Assembly (NCBI GenBank): GCA_044227665.1
Contig: JBGAWK010000005.1
Span: forward strand, 22,302-86,301
Length of the DNA stretch: 64,000 nt
Reading direction: 5' to 3'
Origin: JBGAWK01 sp044227665
GTDB taxonomy: Bacteria; Bacteroidota; Bacteroidia; Chitinophagales; JADIYW01
Part shown: piece by piece, positions 10,007 through 19,067 of the stretch
Position numbering within the stretch: the first letter of the stretch is position 1
Layout: each line of letters begins with the position of its first letter
The notes under the pieces: model-generated
What the model saw: the letters and a program-made list of their open reading frames with translations, nothing else
The model's database searches: none
Told to the model about the DNA's origin: nothing
Made by a program: the position numbers and the translations under genes

Positions 10007-10672
10007 ATGTATAAAATTCTCAATATGCCTATGGGGGAAATAGTATCTGACTATGCTACGTTGGTACAGCATCTTCATAGCCGACTTGAGAAGTCCTTGC
10101 CTGGCAAGCTTGGTCAAAAGCCCATGCAGCCCTACCTTCCGCTTATGCCTAAGATAGATGTGCCTCGCCGCAATACAGTAAAGAAAGGTGCCGTAATGGC
10201 AATTATCTATGCAAAAGACAACATCCCACACCTCTTGCTGATAGAACGCAATACATACAAGGGTGCTCATAGTGGGCAAATCAGCTTTCCGGGTGGCAAG
10301 CTGGAGTCCGGAGAGTCCGCCCTTAGTGCTGCCATGAGGGAGTGTGAGGAAGAGGTGGGTATTGCCGCAGACAGCTATCGGGTGCTTAGTCCACTTACAG
10401 AAGTATATGTATGGGCAAGCAATTTTATGGTATATCCCTTTCTTGCAATCAGTGATAGCCTTGACAGCCTCACGCCTGACCCTAAAGAGGTGAAATCCAT
10501 TATAGAGATGCCTATAGCCCATTTCTTTGAAAATAAGAACAAATCTGAGATGATGATGAAGAGCTACCTAGGGGTATCACTGAAGGCTCCTTATTATGAT
10601 GTTCACGAGGTGCCGCTATGGGGTGCTACCGCTATGATGATTAGCGAGATAGAACATTTGCTAAAATCTTGA
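10007..10672 (+). CDS. NUDIX hydrolase, CoA pyrophosphatase type (NudL-like)
   Basis: The product carries a full Nudix box (GGKLESGESALSAAMRECEE followed by EVGI, about residues 88-111). The residues just before it (LLIERNTYKGAHSGQISFPG) match the coenzyme-A pyrophosphatase subgroup, which hydrolyses CoA to phosphopantetheine and 3',5'-ADP. At 221 residues it is slightly longer than E. coli NudL. ATG at 10007 is 2 nt after the upstream stop; a GTG at 10004 overlaps that stop and is an alternative. Subfamily assignment is from motif only; the exact substrate is inferred. Confidence 0.88.
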   Translation: MYKILNMPMGEIVSDYATLVQHLHSRLEKSLPGKLGQKPMQPYLPLMPKIDVPRRNTVKKGAVMAIIYAKDNIPHLLLIERNTYKGAHSGQISFPGGKLESGESALSAAMRECEEEVGIAADSYRVLSPLTEVYVWASNFMVYPFLAISDSLDSLTPDPKEVKSIIEMPIAHFFENKNKSEMMMKSYLGVSLKAPYYDVHEVPLWGATAMMISEIEHLLKS

Positions 10673-10746
10673 TTTAGATATGTTTTTTTCGTTAAATAGG
10701 TAAAAAAGTAAATAATACTTCATTTCTTTGCAATCCAAAATTATTG

Positions 10747-10834
10747 GGAGAGGTGTCCGAGTGGTTGAAGGAGCACGCCTGGAAAGTGTGTATATGCCTA
10801 AAGCGTATCGCGGGTTCGAATCCCGCTCTCTCCG
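10747..10834 (+). tRNA. tRNA-Ser (anticodon GGA)
   Basis: A cloverleaf can be drawn: acceptor stem GGAGAGG/TCTCTCC with discriminator G, anticodon stem CACGC/GTGTG enclosing CTGGAAA with GGA at 10781-10783, a long variable arm typical of class II tRNAs, and T-arm GCGGG-TTCGAAT-CCCGC. CCA is not encoded. It lies between the NUDIX gene and metG. Confidence 0.96.
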
Positions 10835-10895
10835 CAAAACTTGTATAAAGGTCTTTGTTTCACTAATAGCCCTGTGACAAAAAAGTTGTAATAGC

Positions 10896-12983
10896 ATGAA
10901 GCCCAAACGTTATACTATCACCGCCGCCCTGCCTTATGCCAACGGCCCTCTACACATAGGGCATCTTGCAGGGGCATATATCGGAGCAGATATTTATGCC
11001 CGCTACCTTAGAAGCAAAGGAGAAGATGTAGTATTTGTATGTGGCAGCGACGAACATGGTGCTGCTATCACCGTGAAAGCTCGCAAAGAGAATACGACCC
11101 CTAAGGCTATCATAGACAAATATCATGCTATTATCAGAGATAGCTTTAAGACATTTGGCATTTCCTTTGATATTTATCATCGCACCTCCGAACCTATACA
11201 TTATAAGACTTCACAAGATATTTTCCGAAGATTGTATGAGAAAGGAGCTTTCGATGTCATAGAAAGTGAACAATATTATGATGAGGAAGCGCGCCAGTTC
11301 CTTGCAGACAGATATATCATAGGTACTTGTCCCAAGTGCAGTAATCCTTCTGCATACGGAGACCAGTGCGAAAAATGTGGGAGTACGCTGAGTCCTTCAG
11401 ATTTATTGCAACCCAAATCGGCACTTACACAATCTGTACCTACATTAAAATCTACTAAACACTGGTTTTTGAAGTTGGATGAACAACAACAAGGCATCAG
11501 CGAATGGATAGACAGCAAAGAGGGTCTTTGGAAAAACCATGTATTAGGACAGTGTAAGTCTTGGCTGAAGGATGGACTTCGTCCTCGTGCTATGACGAGA
11601 GACCTGGACTGGGGTATTCCCGTACCTCCAGAAGTGGAAGGAGCGGAAGGCAAAGTGTTATATGTATGGTTGGATGCGCCTATTGGCTATATATCGGCAA
11701 CAAAACAGCTGTTTGCAGAGATAGAAAGTGGCATATTTGAATTTGCCCAACCCCAGTCGCCCAAGCTTTTACAAAAAAAATCTGAAGATTGGCAACAGTA
11801 TTGGCACGACGAGGATACACATTTGATACATTTTATCGGAAAAGATAATATTGTCTTTCATTGCATTACTTTCCCAGCCATATTGAAAGAACATGGAGAA
11901 TATATTTTGCCCTACCAGGTGCCAGCCAATGAGTTCATGAATCTGGAAGGAGATAAAATCTCTACTTCTAGAAATTGGGCGGTATGGCTGCATGAATACC
12001 TACAAGAATTTCCAGAACGTGAAGATGAGCTGCGATATGTCCTTATCAGCAATATGCCGGAAAATAAAGACAGTGAATTTACATGGAAAGATTATCAGGC
12101 AAAGGTAAATAATGAACTGGTAGCCAATATTGGCAACTTTGTGAATAGGGTAGCCGTACTTGTCCACAAATACTATGAAGGTAGTGTCCCTGATAGTAAC
12201 TTTGGAATATATGAAGCACAAATTGCAGAAGCAGAGGCTTTATTTGAAGAATCAAGGCGTGCTATAGAGCTATTCAAATTTAAGGAAGCTATGCAGGCTG
12301 TCATGAAGTTGTCCTCTATAGGCAATAGGTTGCTAGCTGACACCGAGCCATGGAAAATGTATAAGACAGATGTAGAAGGAACAGCAAGAGTATTATATGC
12401 TTCTGCACATATAATTTATATATTGCAAAAAGCTTTAATGCCTTTGCTGCCATTTACGGCACAGAAAATTGCCCGCCTTTTTGACATAGTAAATAATCAA
12501 TTGGGAAAAATGGTGGCCACGCCAGAACTTCTTTTTGCGAAGGTAGAAGACAAAGCCATAGAACTTCAAATTAAAAAACTACAACAATCTAAACAAATGA
12601 CAGCAGAGGCAAGTTTGGGCAACAAATTAAACAACGATATTTCTTATAATGCTTTGAAGGAAGAAATCACTTTTGATATTTTTTCTAAAGTGGATATGCG
12701 TACCGGTGTGATACGTAGTGCTGTAAAGGTATCCAAGTCAGACAAGCTTTTACAATTGGAGGTAGACCTCGGTTTTGAGCAAAGAACTATATTAAGCGGT
12801 ATTGCAGCACATTTTGCACCCGAAGCTATTATAGGGCAAGAGGTGGTAGTGGTGGCAAATCTTACGCCTAGGGTTATGCGTGGCGTAGCTTCCAATGGCA
12901 TGATATTGATGGCAGAAGATGATGCAGGAAAACTTATCTTTGTGCAGGCAAAAGAAGTGAAAGGCGGATTTTGCGTAAGCTAA
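10896..12983 (+). CDS. metG: Methionyl-tRNA synthetase with C-terminal tRNA-binding domain
   Basis: Class I aminoacyl-tRNA synthetase for initiator and elongator tRNA-Met. The 695-residue product has the HIGH motif as PYANGPLHIGHLAGAYIGAD (about residues 14-33). A zinc-knuckle insert follows (GTCPKCSNPSAYGDQCEKCG, about 143-162). The KMSKS loop appears as GDKISTSRNWAVW, and an anticodon-binding helical domain precedes a C-terminal EMAP/OB-fold tRNA-binding domain (DMRTGVIRSAVKVSKSDKLL and TPRVMRGVASNGMIL) that dimerises the enzyme. The length is normal for the long MetG type. ATG at 10896 gives the expected N-terminus (MKPKRYTITAALPY). No T-box or SAM riboswitch is visible in the short leader after tRNA-Ser. 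Confidence 0.98.
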   Translation: MKPKRYTITAALPYANGPLHIGHLAGAYIGADIYARYLRSKGEDVVFVCGSDEHGAAITVKARKENTTPKAIIDKYHAIIRDSFKTFGISFDIYHRTSEPIHYKTSQDIFRRLYEKGAFDVIESEQYYDEEARQFLADRYIIGTCPKCSNPSAYGDQCEKCGSTLSPSDLLQPKSALTQSVPTLKSTKHWFLKLDEQQQGISEWIDSKEGLWKNHVLGQCKSWLKDGLRPRAMTRDLDWGIPVPPEVEGAEGKVLYVWLDAPIGYISATKQLFAEIESGIFEFAQPQSPKLLQKKSEDWQQYWHDEDTHLIHFIGKDNIVFHCITFPAILKEHGEYILPYQVPANEFMNLEGDKISTSRNWAVWLHEYLQEFPEREDELRYVLISNMPENKDSEFTWKDYQAKVNNELVANIGNFVNRVAVLVHKYYEGSVPDSNFGIYEAQIAEAEALFEESRRAIELFKFKEAMQAVMKLSSIGNRLLADTEPWKMYKTDVEGTARVLYASAHIIYILQKALMPLLPFTAQKIARLFDIVNNQLGKMVATPELLFAKVEDKAIELQIKKLQQSKQMTAEASLGNKLNNDISYNALKEEITFDIFSKVDMRTGVIRSAVKVSKSDKLLQLEVDLGFEQRTILSGIAAHFAPEAIIGQEVVVVANLTPRVMRGVASNGMILMAEDDAGKLIFVQAKEVKGGFCVS

Positions 12984-13000
12984 AAAATATTTTGCATATT

Positions 13001-13072
13001 GGCTCCTTAGTTCAATGGATAGAACGGAAGTTTCCTAAACTTTAAATACAGGTTCGATTCCTGTAGGAGCCA
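13001..13072 (+). tRNA. tRNA-Arg (anticodon CCT)
   Basis: Acceptor stem GGCTCCT/AGGAGCC with discriminator A, D-arm TTAGTTCAATGGATAGAA, anticodon stem GAAGT/ACTTT with CCT at 13034-13036, and T-arm ACAGG-TTCGATT-CCTGT. It reads AGG codons. It starts 17 nt after the metG stop, and CCA is not encoded. Confidence 0.95.
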
Positions 13073-13110
13073 CTTTTGGCATATATTGTGTTATGTTTAT
13101 GACAGATACA

Positions 13111-13809
13111 ATGAAAGCGATATTTATTTTATTCCTAAATATTTGTATGTCAGCTTTATTTGCCCAAGGCAATATAGAGGTGGGTTCTTTACATGACGAT
13201 GCCAGGAATAGTGGAGTAGCGGATAATCGCCCACAATTTCAGGGAGGCACTCAGGCATTATTCGAATTTATTCAAAGTCACATGATATACCCTGATTCTG
13301 CGCTAGAAAGCAATATTCAAGGTATGTGTGTAGTAAAATTTCTTGTAAAAGCGGATGGCACACTAGCGTCCTTCAGTATCATGAAGGATATAGGCGGAGG
13401 CTGTGGTGACGAGGCCTTGAGAATTATTGCGTCCATGCCAAACTGGATACCTGCATATCGCAGTGCTATGCCTGTGGACTCTACTATGTTTCTTCCTGTA
13501 AGATTTAAAATTGAAGACGCGCCACCAAGCTTCCCAGGAGGATTTAAGGCACTTCAGAACTTTATAAGTGCTATGATTATAGTACCTCAAGATATTAAAA
13601 GCAAGGGTCTGCAAGGAAAAGTAGAACTTGCCTTATACATCTCTGCAGATGGAGAGATTTCCCATACAGAAACCCTATATAATTCCTTAGAATTGCCTTC
13701 TGCGGAAAAAGCGGCAAAGGATGTCATAGCTTTGATGCCTAAGTGGATACCCAAAATTGAGGGCAATAGAAAGATAGCAACCAAAACCTTTATTACATTC
13801 CAATTTTAA
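13111..13809 (+). CDS. Exported protein with two tandem TonB-C-like domains
   Basis: A signal peptide (MKAIFILFLNICMSALFAQ) is followed by two copies of a TonB C-terminal-like fold. Copy 1 (about residues 55-135) has the typical YPDSALESNIQGMCVVKFLV and a GDEALRII helix before MPNWIPA. Copy 2 (about 145-230) has GLQGKVELALYISADGEIS and AAKDVIALMPKWIP. TonB-C domains normally bind the TonB box of outer-membrane receptors, but here there is no N-terminal membrane anchor or Pro-rich span. It is therefore more likely a periplasmic adaptor than an energy transducer. ATGs at 13093 and 13099 are also in frame; 13111 gives a clean signal peptide, and a near-consensus -7 box (TATGTTTA, 13092-13099) sits in front of it. 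Confidence 0.8.
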   Translation: MKAIFILFLNICMSALFAQGNIEVGSLHDDARNSGVADNRPQFQGGTQALFEFIQSHMIYPDSALESNIQGMCVVKFLVKADGTLASFSIMKDIGGGCGDEALRIIASMPNWIPAYRSAMPVDSTMFLPVRFKIEDAPPSFPGGFKALQNFISAMIIVPQDIKSKGLQGKVELALYISADGEISHTETLYNSLELPSAEKAAKDVIALMPKWIPKIEGNRKIATKTFITFQF

Positions 13810-13811
13810 CT

Positions 13812-14561
13812 ATGCCAAATTATTTGACATACTTTCTTATTGCGTGGATGGCATTCTTTGCCATACTTATTCCGATACAAATACATGTTTCAGCTCCTTA
13901 CGGTCGCCATGTGAGTAATAAGTGGGGAAAGATGATACCCAATTATTTAGGATGGATTATTATGGAGGGGTGGGCACTTCCGATATTTATTGGAGTATAT
14001 CTCTGGCAGTATAATTCCAACAGCTACAGCTTGTTTTTTGCAGCATTATATGTATTACATTACATATATAGAGCCTTGATATACCCCTTTAGGATTCGTA
14101 CAAAGGGAAAGAAAATACCGCTGACGATTTCTTTTTCTGCCATGTTTTTCAATACTATAAATGCAGGGATTAATGCATGGGTACTAGCACGTTACGTATA
14201 TTATCCCCAAGGATATTGTAACCAATGGCCTTTTATCGTTGGAATACTTTTGTTTGTTTTGGGGGTATATATCAATATATCTTCAGATAATATATTGATA
14301 CATCTGCGCAAGCCCGGAGAAATAGGGTACAAGATACCTTTTGGTGGTGCATTCAAGTATGTTTCTTGTGCCAATATGTTTGGTGAAATCATCGAATGGA
14401 CAGGATATGCTATAATGTGTTGGCATCTTGCAGCTGTATCATTCCTGTTCAATACTGCTGCCAACCTTATACCACGAGCTATACACCATCATAGGTGGTA
14501 TTTGCAAACATTTCCCGAATATCCTCAGGACAGAAAAGCGATAATACCTTTTGTGCTGTAA
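13812..14561 (+). CDS. Steroid 5-alpha-reductase / DUF1295-family membrane enzyme
   Basis: The 249-residue polytopic membrane protein has the C-terminal signature of the 3-oxo-5-alpha-steroid 4-dehydrogenase superfamily: YKIPFGGAFKYVSCANMFGE, then IIEWTGYAI, then RAIHHHRWYLQTFPEYP. Members reduce conjugated double bonds of lipids such as steroids or enoyl-type polyisoprenoids using NADPH; the bacterial substrate is not established. It starts 2 nt after the TonB-C gene, suggesting co-transcription, and ends convergent with argS with a 5-nt gap. Confidence 0.88.
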   Translation: MPNYLTYFLIAWMAFFAILIPIQIHVSAPYGRHVSNKWGKMIPNYLGWIIMEGWALPIFIGVYLWQYNSNSYSLFFAALYVLHYIYRALIYPFRIRTKGKKIPLTISFSAMFFNTINAGINAWVLARYVYYPQGYCNQWPFIVGILLFVLGVYINISSDNILIHLRKPGEIGYKIPFGGAFKYVSCANMFGEIIEWTGYAIMCWHLAAVSFLFNTAANLIPRAIHHHRWYLQTFPEYPQDRKAIIPFVL

Positions 14562-14566
14562 TAAGT

Positions 14567-16441
14567 TTACATTCTATCTGGCACCTCTATGCCCATCATA
14601 TTAAAGCAGGTTTTTATAAGGTTGCCTGTAGCCTGAGATAAAGCTATTCTAAAGGATGTTTCAGTAGGTTCTGCCTGAAATATGGAAACCTCGGCGTAAA
14701 ATTTATTATAAAGTTTTGCAAGCTCATAGGTATAGTCTATAATCTTAGAAGGATTATATTCCGCAGCAGCATCTTGAAGTACGGTATCATACGCATAGAT
14801 TTTGAGCAGTAGTTCTTTCTCACTAGTATGTAGCGCGTAGTCCTTATGTACAATTATGGAAAGATTGTCTTGTGCTGCTCTACGCAATAAGCTCTGAATC
14901 CTTGCATAAGTATATTGCACAAAGGGACCCGTATAACCATGTAGGTCTATAGATTCTTTAGGGTCGAATAAAATACGTTTTTTGGGATCTACTCTGAGCA
15001 GATAAAACTTTAAGGCGCCTAAGCCGATAGTAGTATATAATTTTTGGAGCTCCTCCGCTAAAAACCCCTCTGTTTTTCCTAACTCCTCAGTCTGAAGGCG
15101 AGCTTCATTGATCATTTGATCCATCAAGTCATCAGCATCTACCACGGTACCTTCTCGGGATTTCATCTTTCCGCTAGGTAGATCCACCATGCCGTAAGAG
15201 AAGTGGAAGATACCATCAGCATGAGTGCGCCCCATTTTTTGGAGGATACGTTGCAATACTCTGAAATGGTAGTCTTGTTCATTGCCAACTACATATATGG
15301 ATTTGTCCATGCCAAAATCCTTATACTTCAGCTCCGCTGTACCCATATCCTGCGTAATATATACAGAAGTGCCATCCGCACGCTGTAACAGCTTGTGATC
15401 CAATCCTTGATTGCTAAGATCCACCCATATTGAGCCATCTTCTTTCGCATAAAAGTGTCCTTCTTTTAAGCCCTCCTGTACTAAATCTTTTCCAAGTAAG
15501 TAGGTGTCGGATTCGTGATATACTTTGTCAAAGCTGACACCCATTCTCTTGTAGGTGATGTCGAAACCTTCATACACCCATCCATTCATGGTTTTCCAAA
15601 GTTGTATAGTGTCTTTGTCGCCGGACTCCCAGAGCCGCAGTAGTTGCTGTGCTTCTTGTAATGCTGGGGTATAGTTATCTACGAGCTTTTTTAATGCTGA
15701 AAGTGCATCATCATCCTGATGTAGAATATATTTATCTTTCAATTTTTGTGCTGCTTCAAGATGCTTGGCTGCTATAAAGCTAAAATTTCCCGATAGCACT
15801 TGCTCTAAAAGTGGTTTGCGCTGAAATTGTAGGATACGATCAAATTCGACATAATATTTTCCTACCAAGTGGTCACCTTTGATGCCTGAGGATTGTGGTG
15901 TCTCCCCATTGCCAATTTTTTGCCATGCCAGCATAGATTTACATATATGTATTCCTCTGTCATTAATTAGATTGCAAGTCTTCACATCGTACCCTGCCGA
16001 TGATAGTAATCCCTTCAATGCTATGCCTAGTACATTGTTTCTCACATGACCTAGGTGTATAGGTTTATTAGTGTTTGGCGATGAATATTCTATAAGAATC
16101 TTTTGGTTGTGGGTCTTGCTGCCGTCAGGACTGTGACTATAGGTGTCCGCTAAGTATTGAATCCAATACGAGTTGATGATGCTCAGATTAAGGAATCCTT
16201 TTACTACGTTGAAACTAGCTATATAATTGCTACCATCCTTCAATGCCTGACCCAGCATGGTTGCCGTAGTTATGGGGTCTTTTTTGCTGATTTTTACCAG
16301 AGGAAATACAACTAAGGTATAATCGCCTTCAAAGTCTTTGGGCGTGTGGTTAAACACCAAAATTCTTGTATCTATTTCATTATTAAATAGTTGGAATATG
16401 AATTTCTTCACTTCTAAAGCCAAAATTGATGTAATGTGCAT
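14567..16441 (-). CDS. argS: Arginyl-tRNA synthetase
   Basis: Class I synthetase that charges tRNA-Arg. The 624-residue product has an N-terminal Add1 domain, the HIGH motif as SSPNTNKPIHLGHVRNN (about residues 119-135), INDRGIHICKSMLAW next to it, and the divergent KMSKS-like LPSGKMKSREGTVVDADDL. The C-terminal DALR anticodon-binding domain starts near TYARIQSLLRRA and ends in ACFNMMGIEVPDRM-type sequence (here TCFNMMGIEVPDRM). ATG at 16441 is 31 nt downstream of a -7 box on the minus strand. The neighbouring divergent gene encodes arginine decarboxylase, so both arginine-consuming enzymes share one control region. Confidence 0.97.
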   Translation of the reverse strand: MHITSILALEVKKFIFQLFNNEIDTRILVFNHTPKDFEGDYTLVVFPLVKISKKDPITTATMLGQALKDGSNYIASFNVVKGFLNLSIINSYWIQYLADTYSHSPDGSKTHNQKILIEYSSPNTNKPIHLGHVRNNVLGIALKGLLSSAGYDVKTCNLINDRGIHICKSMLAWQKIGNGETPQSSGIKGDHLVGKYYVEFDRILQFQRKPLLEQVLSGNFSFIAAKHLEAAQKLKDKYILHQDDDALSALKKLVDNYTPALQEAQQLLRLWESGDKDTIQLWKTMNGWVYEGFDITYKRMGVSFDKVYHESDTYLLGKDLVQEGLKEGHFYAKEDGSIWVDLSNQGLDHKLLQRADGTSVYITQDMGTAELKYKDFGMDKSIYVVGNEQDYHFRVLQRILQKMGRTHADGIFHFSYGMVDLPSGKMKSREGTVVDADDLMDQMINEARLQTEELGKTEGFLAEELQKLYTTIGLGALKFYLLRVDPKKRILFDPKESIDLHGYTGPFVQYTYARIQSLLRRAAQDNLSIIVHKDYALHTSEKELLLKIYAYDTVLQDAAAEYNPSKIIDYTYELAKLYNKFYAEVSIFQAEPTETSFRIALSQATGNLIKTCFNMMGIEVPDRM

Positions 16442-16471
16442 CGCAACAGTATTTTTTTACAATATAGGTAG

Positions 16472-16488
16472 CAAAAATATTAATTTTG
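16472..16488. promoter_or_regulatory. Back-to-back -7 boxes for argS (minus) and speA (plus)
   Basis: On the minus strand TATTTTTG occupies 16479-16472 (argS), and on the plus strand TAATTTTG occupies 16481-16488 (speA). Both are exact TAnnTTTG matches and only one base separates them. Polymerase bound at one should exclude the other. The -33 elements are weak (a T-run at 16452-16458 for speA). Confidence 0.55.
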
Positions 16489-16516
16489 TGGGTTACTAAA
16501 GGTTATCTTTTCCATA

Positions 16517-17914
16517 ATGAGAGACAGATATATAGATTTGATAGAGCAGACCTACTACTTTCCCCAGGATGGTTTTGACATAGAAGAAGATTGGCTGCGA
16601 TTTAACAAAGTCAACTTGAAGCATATTATTGAGACGTATGGTACGCCATTAAAGATTTCATATTTGCCTAAAATTGGTGAAAATATCAATAAAGCAAAAA
16701 GGTGGTTTCAAGAGGCCTTTGAAAGCTTAGGATATAATGGTCATTATTATTATTGCTATTGTACTAAAAGCTCGCATTTCTCACATGTACTATATGAAGT
16801 ACTTAAAAATAATGCACACTTAGAGACATCGTCGTCTTACGATATTGAATTAATACGCTCGTTATACAATAAAAATAAGATTGATAAAAAGCTTAGGATT
16901 ATCTGTAATGGCTTTAAGCCAAAAGGCTATACCGATAATATTTTGGCACTTATTAATGAAGGCTTTGCCAATGTAACTCCAGTTTTAGATAATATGGAAG
17001 AACTAGAGGCGTATGAAGAATTCCAAGGAGAATTAAATATAGGCGTCCGCATGGCGGCAGAAGAGTCTCCAGATTATCAATTTTACACCTCTAGGCTAGG
17101 GGTGAGGCAGAAGGATTTAATACCTTTTTATATAGAAAAAATAAAATTAAATCCTAAGTATAAACTCAAGATGTTGCATTTCTTTATAGATTCTGGCATC
17201 AAGGATAGTGCATATTATTGGAGCGAACTCAATAAGTGCCTGAGTATGTATGTAGAACTGAAGAAGGTATGCCCCGAACTAAGTAGCCTGAATATAGGTG
17301 GAGGTATGCCTATACGATATTCCTTGGGTTCTAAGTTTGATTATTCCTACCTTATTGAAGAGATAGTCAATAAGATTAAAAATTACTGCAATGAGGCTGA
17401 AATAGAACACCCCAATATATATACAGAATTTGGCAACTATACGGTAGGCGAGAGTGGTGCCACGATATTTGAGGTGATAGGTCAGAAGAAACAGAATGAT
17501 TCAGAGCTATGGTATATGATTAATGGATCGCTGATGACCACTGTGCCAGACGTTTGGGGCATGAATCAGCGATTTATTTTATTGCCCATCAACAACTGGA
17601 ATCAGGTGTACCAACGCACGATAATAGGGGGTCTGAGTTGTGACGTGAGCGACTATTACAATTCTGAAGTCCATATAAATCAGGTCTATATGCCTAAGAT
17701 AATTGGAGACCAAAAATTATATTTAGGATTTTTCCATACAGGCGCATATCAGGATTCATTGAGTGGTTATGGCGGTATCAAGCATTGCCTCATCCCCTCA
17801 CCGAAGCTACTCGTTATAGACAAAGATGAGTCTGGAAAACTCAGATATGATTTGTTCTCAGAAGAACAGTCTCCGGAAAGTATGCTTAATATTTTAGGCT
17901 ATAACAGACAATAG
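16517..17914 (+). CDS. speA: Biosynthetic arginine decarboxylase, PLP fold type III
   Basis: Converts arginine to agmatine, the first step of putrescine/spermidine synthesis. The 465-residue product is the compact form common in Bacteroidota, shorter than the ~630-residue E. coli enzyme. The predicted PLP lysine is K84 in YYCYCTKSSHFS, at the end of the first barrel strand. Further family motifs are LETSSSYDIELIR, ICNGFKPKGY, LGVRQKDLI, LSSLNIGGGMP (phosphate-binding Gly-rich loop), TEFGNYTVGESGA and FFHTGAYQDSLSGYGG at the active site. Substrate choice between arginine and other diamino acids is from overall similarity, so it is somewhat less certain than the fold. Confidence 0.9.
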   Translation: MRDRYIDLIEQTYYFPQDGFDIEEDWLRFNKVNLKHIIETYGTPLKISYLPKIGENINKAKRWFQEAFESLGYNGHYYYCYCTKSSHFSHVLYEVLKNNAHLETSSSYDIELIRSLYNKNKIDKKLRIICNGFKPKGYTDNILALINEGFANVTPVLDNMEELEAYEEFQGELNIGVRMAAEESPDYQFYTSRLGVRQKDLIPFYIEKIKLNPKYKLKMLHFFIDSGIKDSAYYWSELNKCLSMYVELKKVCPELSSLNIGGGMPIRYSLGSKFDYSYLIEEIVNKIKNYCNEAEIEHPNIYTEFGNYTVGESGATIFEVIGQKKQNDSELWYMINGSLMTTVPDVWGMNQRFILLPINNWNQVYQRTIIGGLSCDVSDYYNSEVHINQVYMPKIIGDQKLYLGFFHTGAYQDSLSGYGGIKHCLIPSPKLLVIDKDESGKLRYDLFSEEQSPESMLNILGYNRQ

Positions 17915-17945
17915 CCCTAGTGGCGGTAATTATTGTCTAAAAACA

Positions 17946-17953
17946 TATCTTTG
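17946..17953 (+). promoter_or_regulatory. -7 promoter box TATCTTTG immediately before lpxK ATG
   Basis: Exact TAnnTTTG match ending 4 nt before the lpxK ATG (17958). If the box is used, transcription should start at or next to the ATG, giving a leaderless mRNA. No good -33 element is visible. Confidence 0.45.
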
Positions 17954-17957
17954 GATA

Positions 17958-19067
17958 ATGTCAGTATTCAACTATTTGCTTTGGCCCTTATCTCTCGCTT
18001 ATGGAGGCATAGTGCGGCTGAGAAATTATTTGTATGACACTGGATTCTTTGGCTCTGCCACTTTTGATGTGCCTATCATAAGTGTTGGCAATCTAAATAC
18101 TGGGGGTAGTGGCAAGACAATACTTGCCTCATATCTTATTGACTTACTTTCACAACATTTTGCCGTAGGCGTATTAAGCAGGGGTTATGGTAGAAATACA
18201 ACTGGCTATAGAAGTGTTCACCCCCAGAGCAGCTATTATGAGGTGGGCGATGAACCTAAATTGCTCTCTTTGAAATATCCTTTTGTACCTATAGCAGTAC
18301 ACGAGCAGCGAATCTTAGGCATACCTGCGATGTATGGCCAGTTTCCTTTTTTGAAGAGTATCCTATTAGATGATGCTTTTCAACATAGATCTGTAAAGCC
18401 TCATATTTCTATATTGCTAACCAATTATGCTGCGCCATACTGGGAAGACCATATCTTGCCTATGGGCAACTTGCGGGAAGCTAAGACCGGAGCCGAAAGA
18501 GCTAATATTATTATTGTCAACAAATGTCCCAAAGTGTTGCGAAGAATAGAAATGGATAATATCGCCAGTAAGATAAATCCTTTAGCTTCGCAAAAAATAT
18601 TTTTTTCCTCTTTACAATACGGCTATCCGTATAATATTCAAATGTCGCAACAAAAACTATTGATTGACAAGGAGACGGCAGTATTGTTAGTAACAGGTAT
18701 TGCCGAACCTTTGCCCCTAGTGCGGCAGCTACAAAAATTTACAGAACACTTGTATTGGCAGCGATACCCCGATCATCATAAATTTAGCAAAGCGGAAATC
18801 TCACATCTGATTAAATATTGCCGCTCTATTCCTTTAGAGAAGAAATATATCATTACTACCGAAAAAGATGCAGTAAGACTGAGTGAATATCTGAATGACT
18901 TTGGCGATGAAGGTATCTCTATTTATGCCGTACCCGTGCAGATGACCTTCCTGCCTTATAAGGAGAGTTTTAATCAGTTTATGATGGATTATTTCAACTA
19001 CTACTATCCCCCTCCGCCACCGGATGAAGTTGCTCAGGCTAGTGATATTTCTTCTATGCCGGGGTAG
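17958..19067 (+). CDS. lpxK: Tetraacyldisaccharide 4'-kinase (lipid A)
   Basis: LpxK phosphorylates the 4' position of the lipid A disaccharide at the inner membrane. The N-terminal hydrophobic helix (FNYLLWPLSLAYGGIVRLR) anchors it. The P-loop is GNLNTGGSGKT (residues 44-54), followed by VGVLSRGYGRNTTGYR and VGDEPKLLSLKYP, all LpxK hallmarks, and by LLDDAFQHRSVKP. The 369-residue length is slightly long; the tail is Pro-rich (YYYPPPPPDE). The last 34 nt overlap the 3' end of the convergent alkB-like gene. Confidence 0.96.
   Translation: MSVFNYLLWPLSLAYGGIVRLRNYLYDTGFFGSATFDVPIISVGNLNTGGSGKTILASYLIDLLSQHFAVGVLSRGYGRNTTGYRSVHPQSSYYEVGDEPKLLSLKYPFVPIAVHEQRILGIPAMYGQFPFLKSILLDDAFQHRSVKPHISILLTNYAAPYWEDHILPMGNLREAKTGAERANIIIVNKCPKVLRRIEMDNIASKINPLASQKIFFSSLQYGYPYNIQMSQQKLLIDKETAVLLVTGIAEPLPLVRQLQKFTEHLYWQRYPDHHKFSKAEISHLIKYCRSIPLEKKYIITTEKDAVRLSEYLNDFGDEGISIYAVPVQMTFLPYKESFNQFMMDYFNYYYPPPPPDEVAQASDISSMPG

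Noticed and set aside
10835..10895. Riboswitch or T-box leader for metG
   Set aside because: Only about 60 nt separate tRNA-Ser from the ATG, and no antiterminator or SAM-type pairing is visible.
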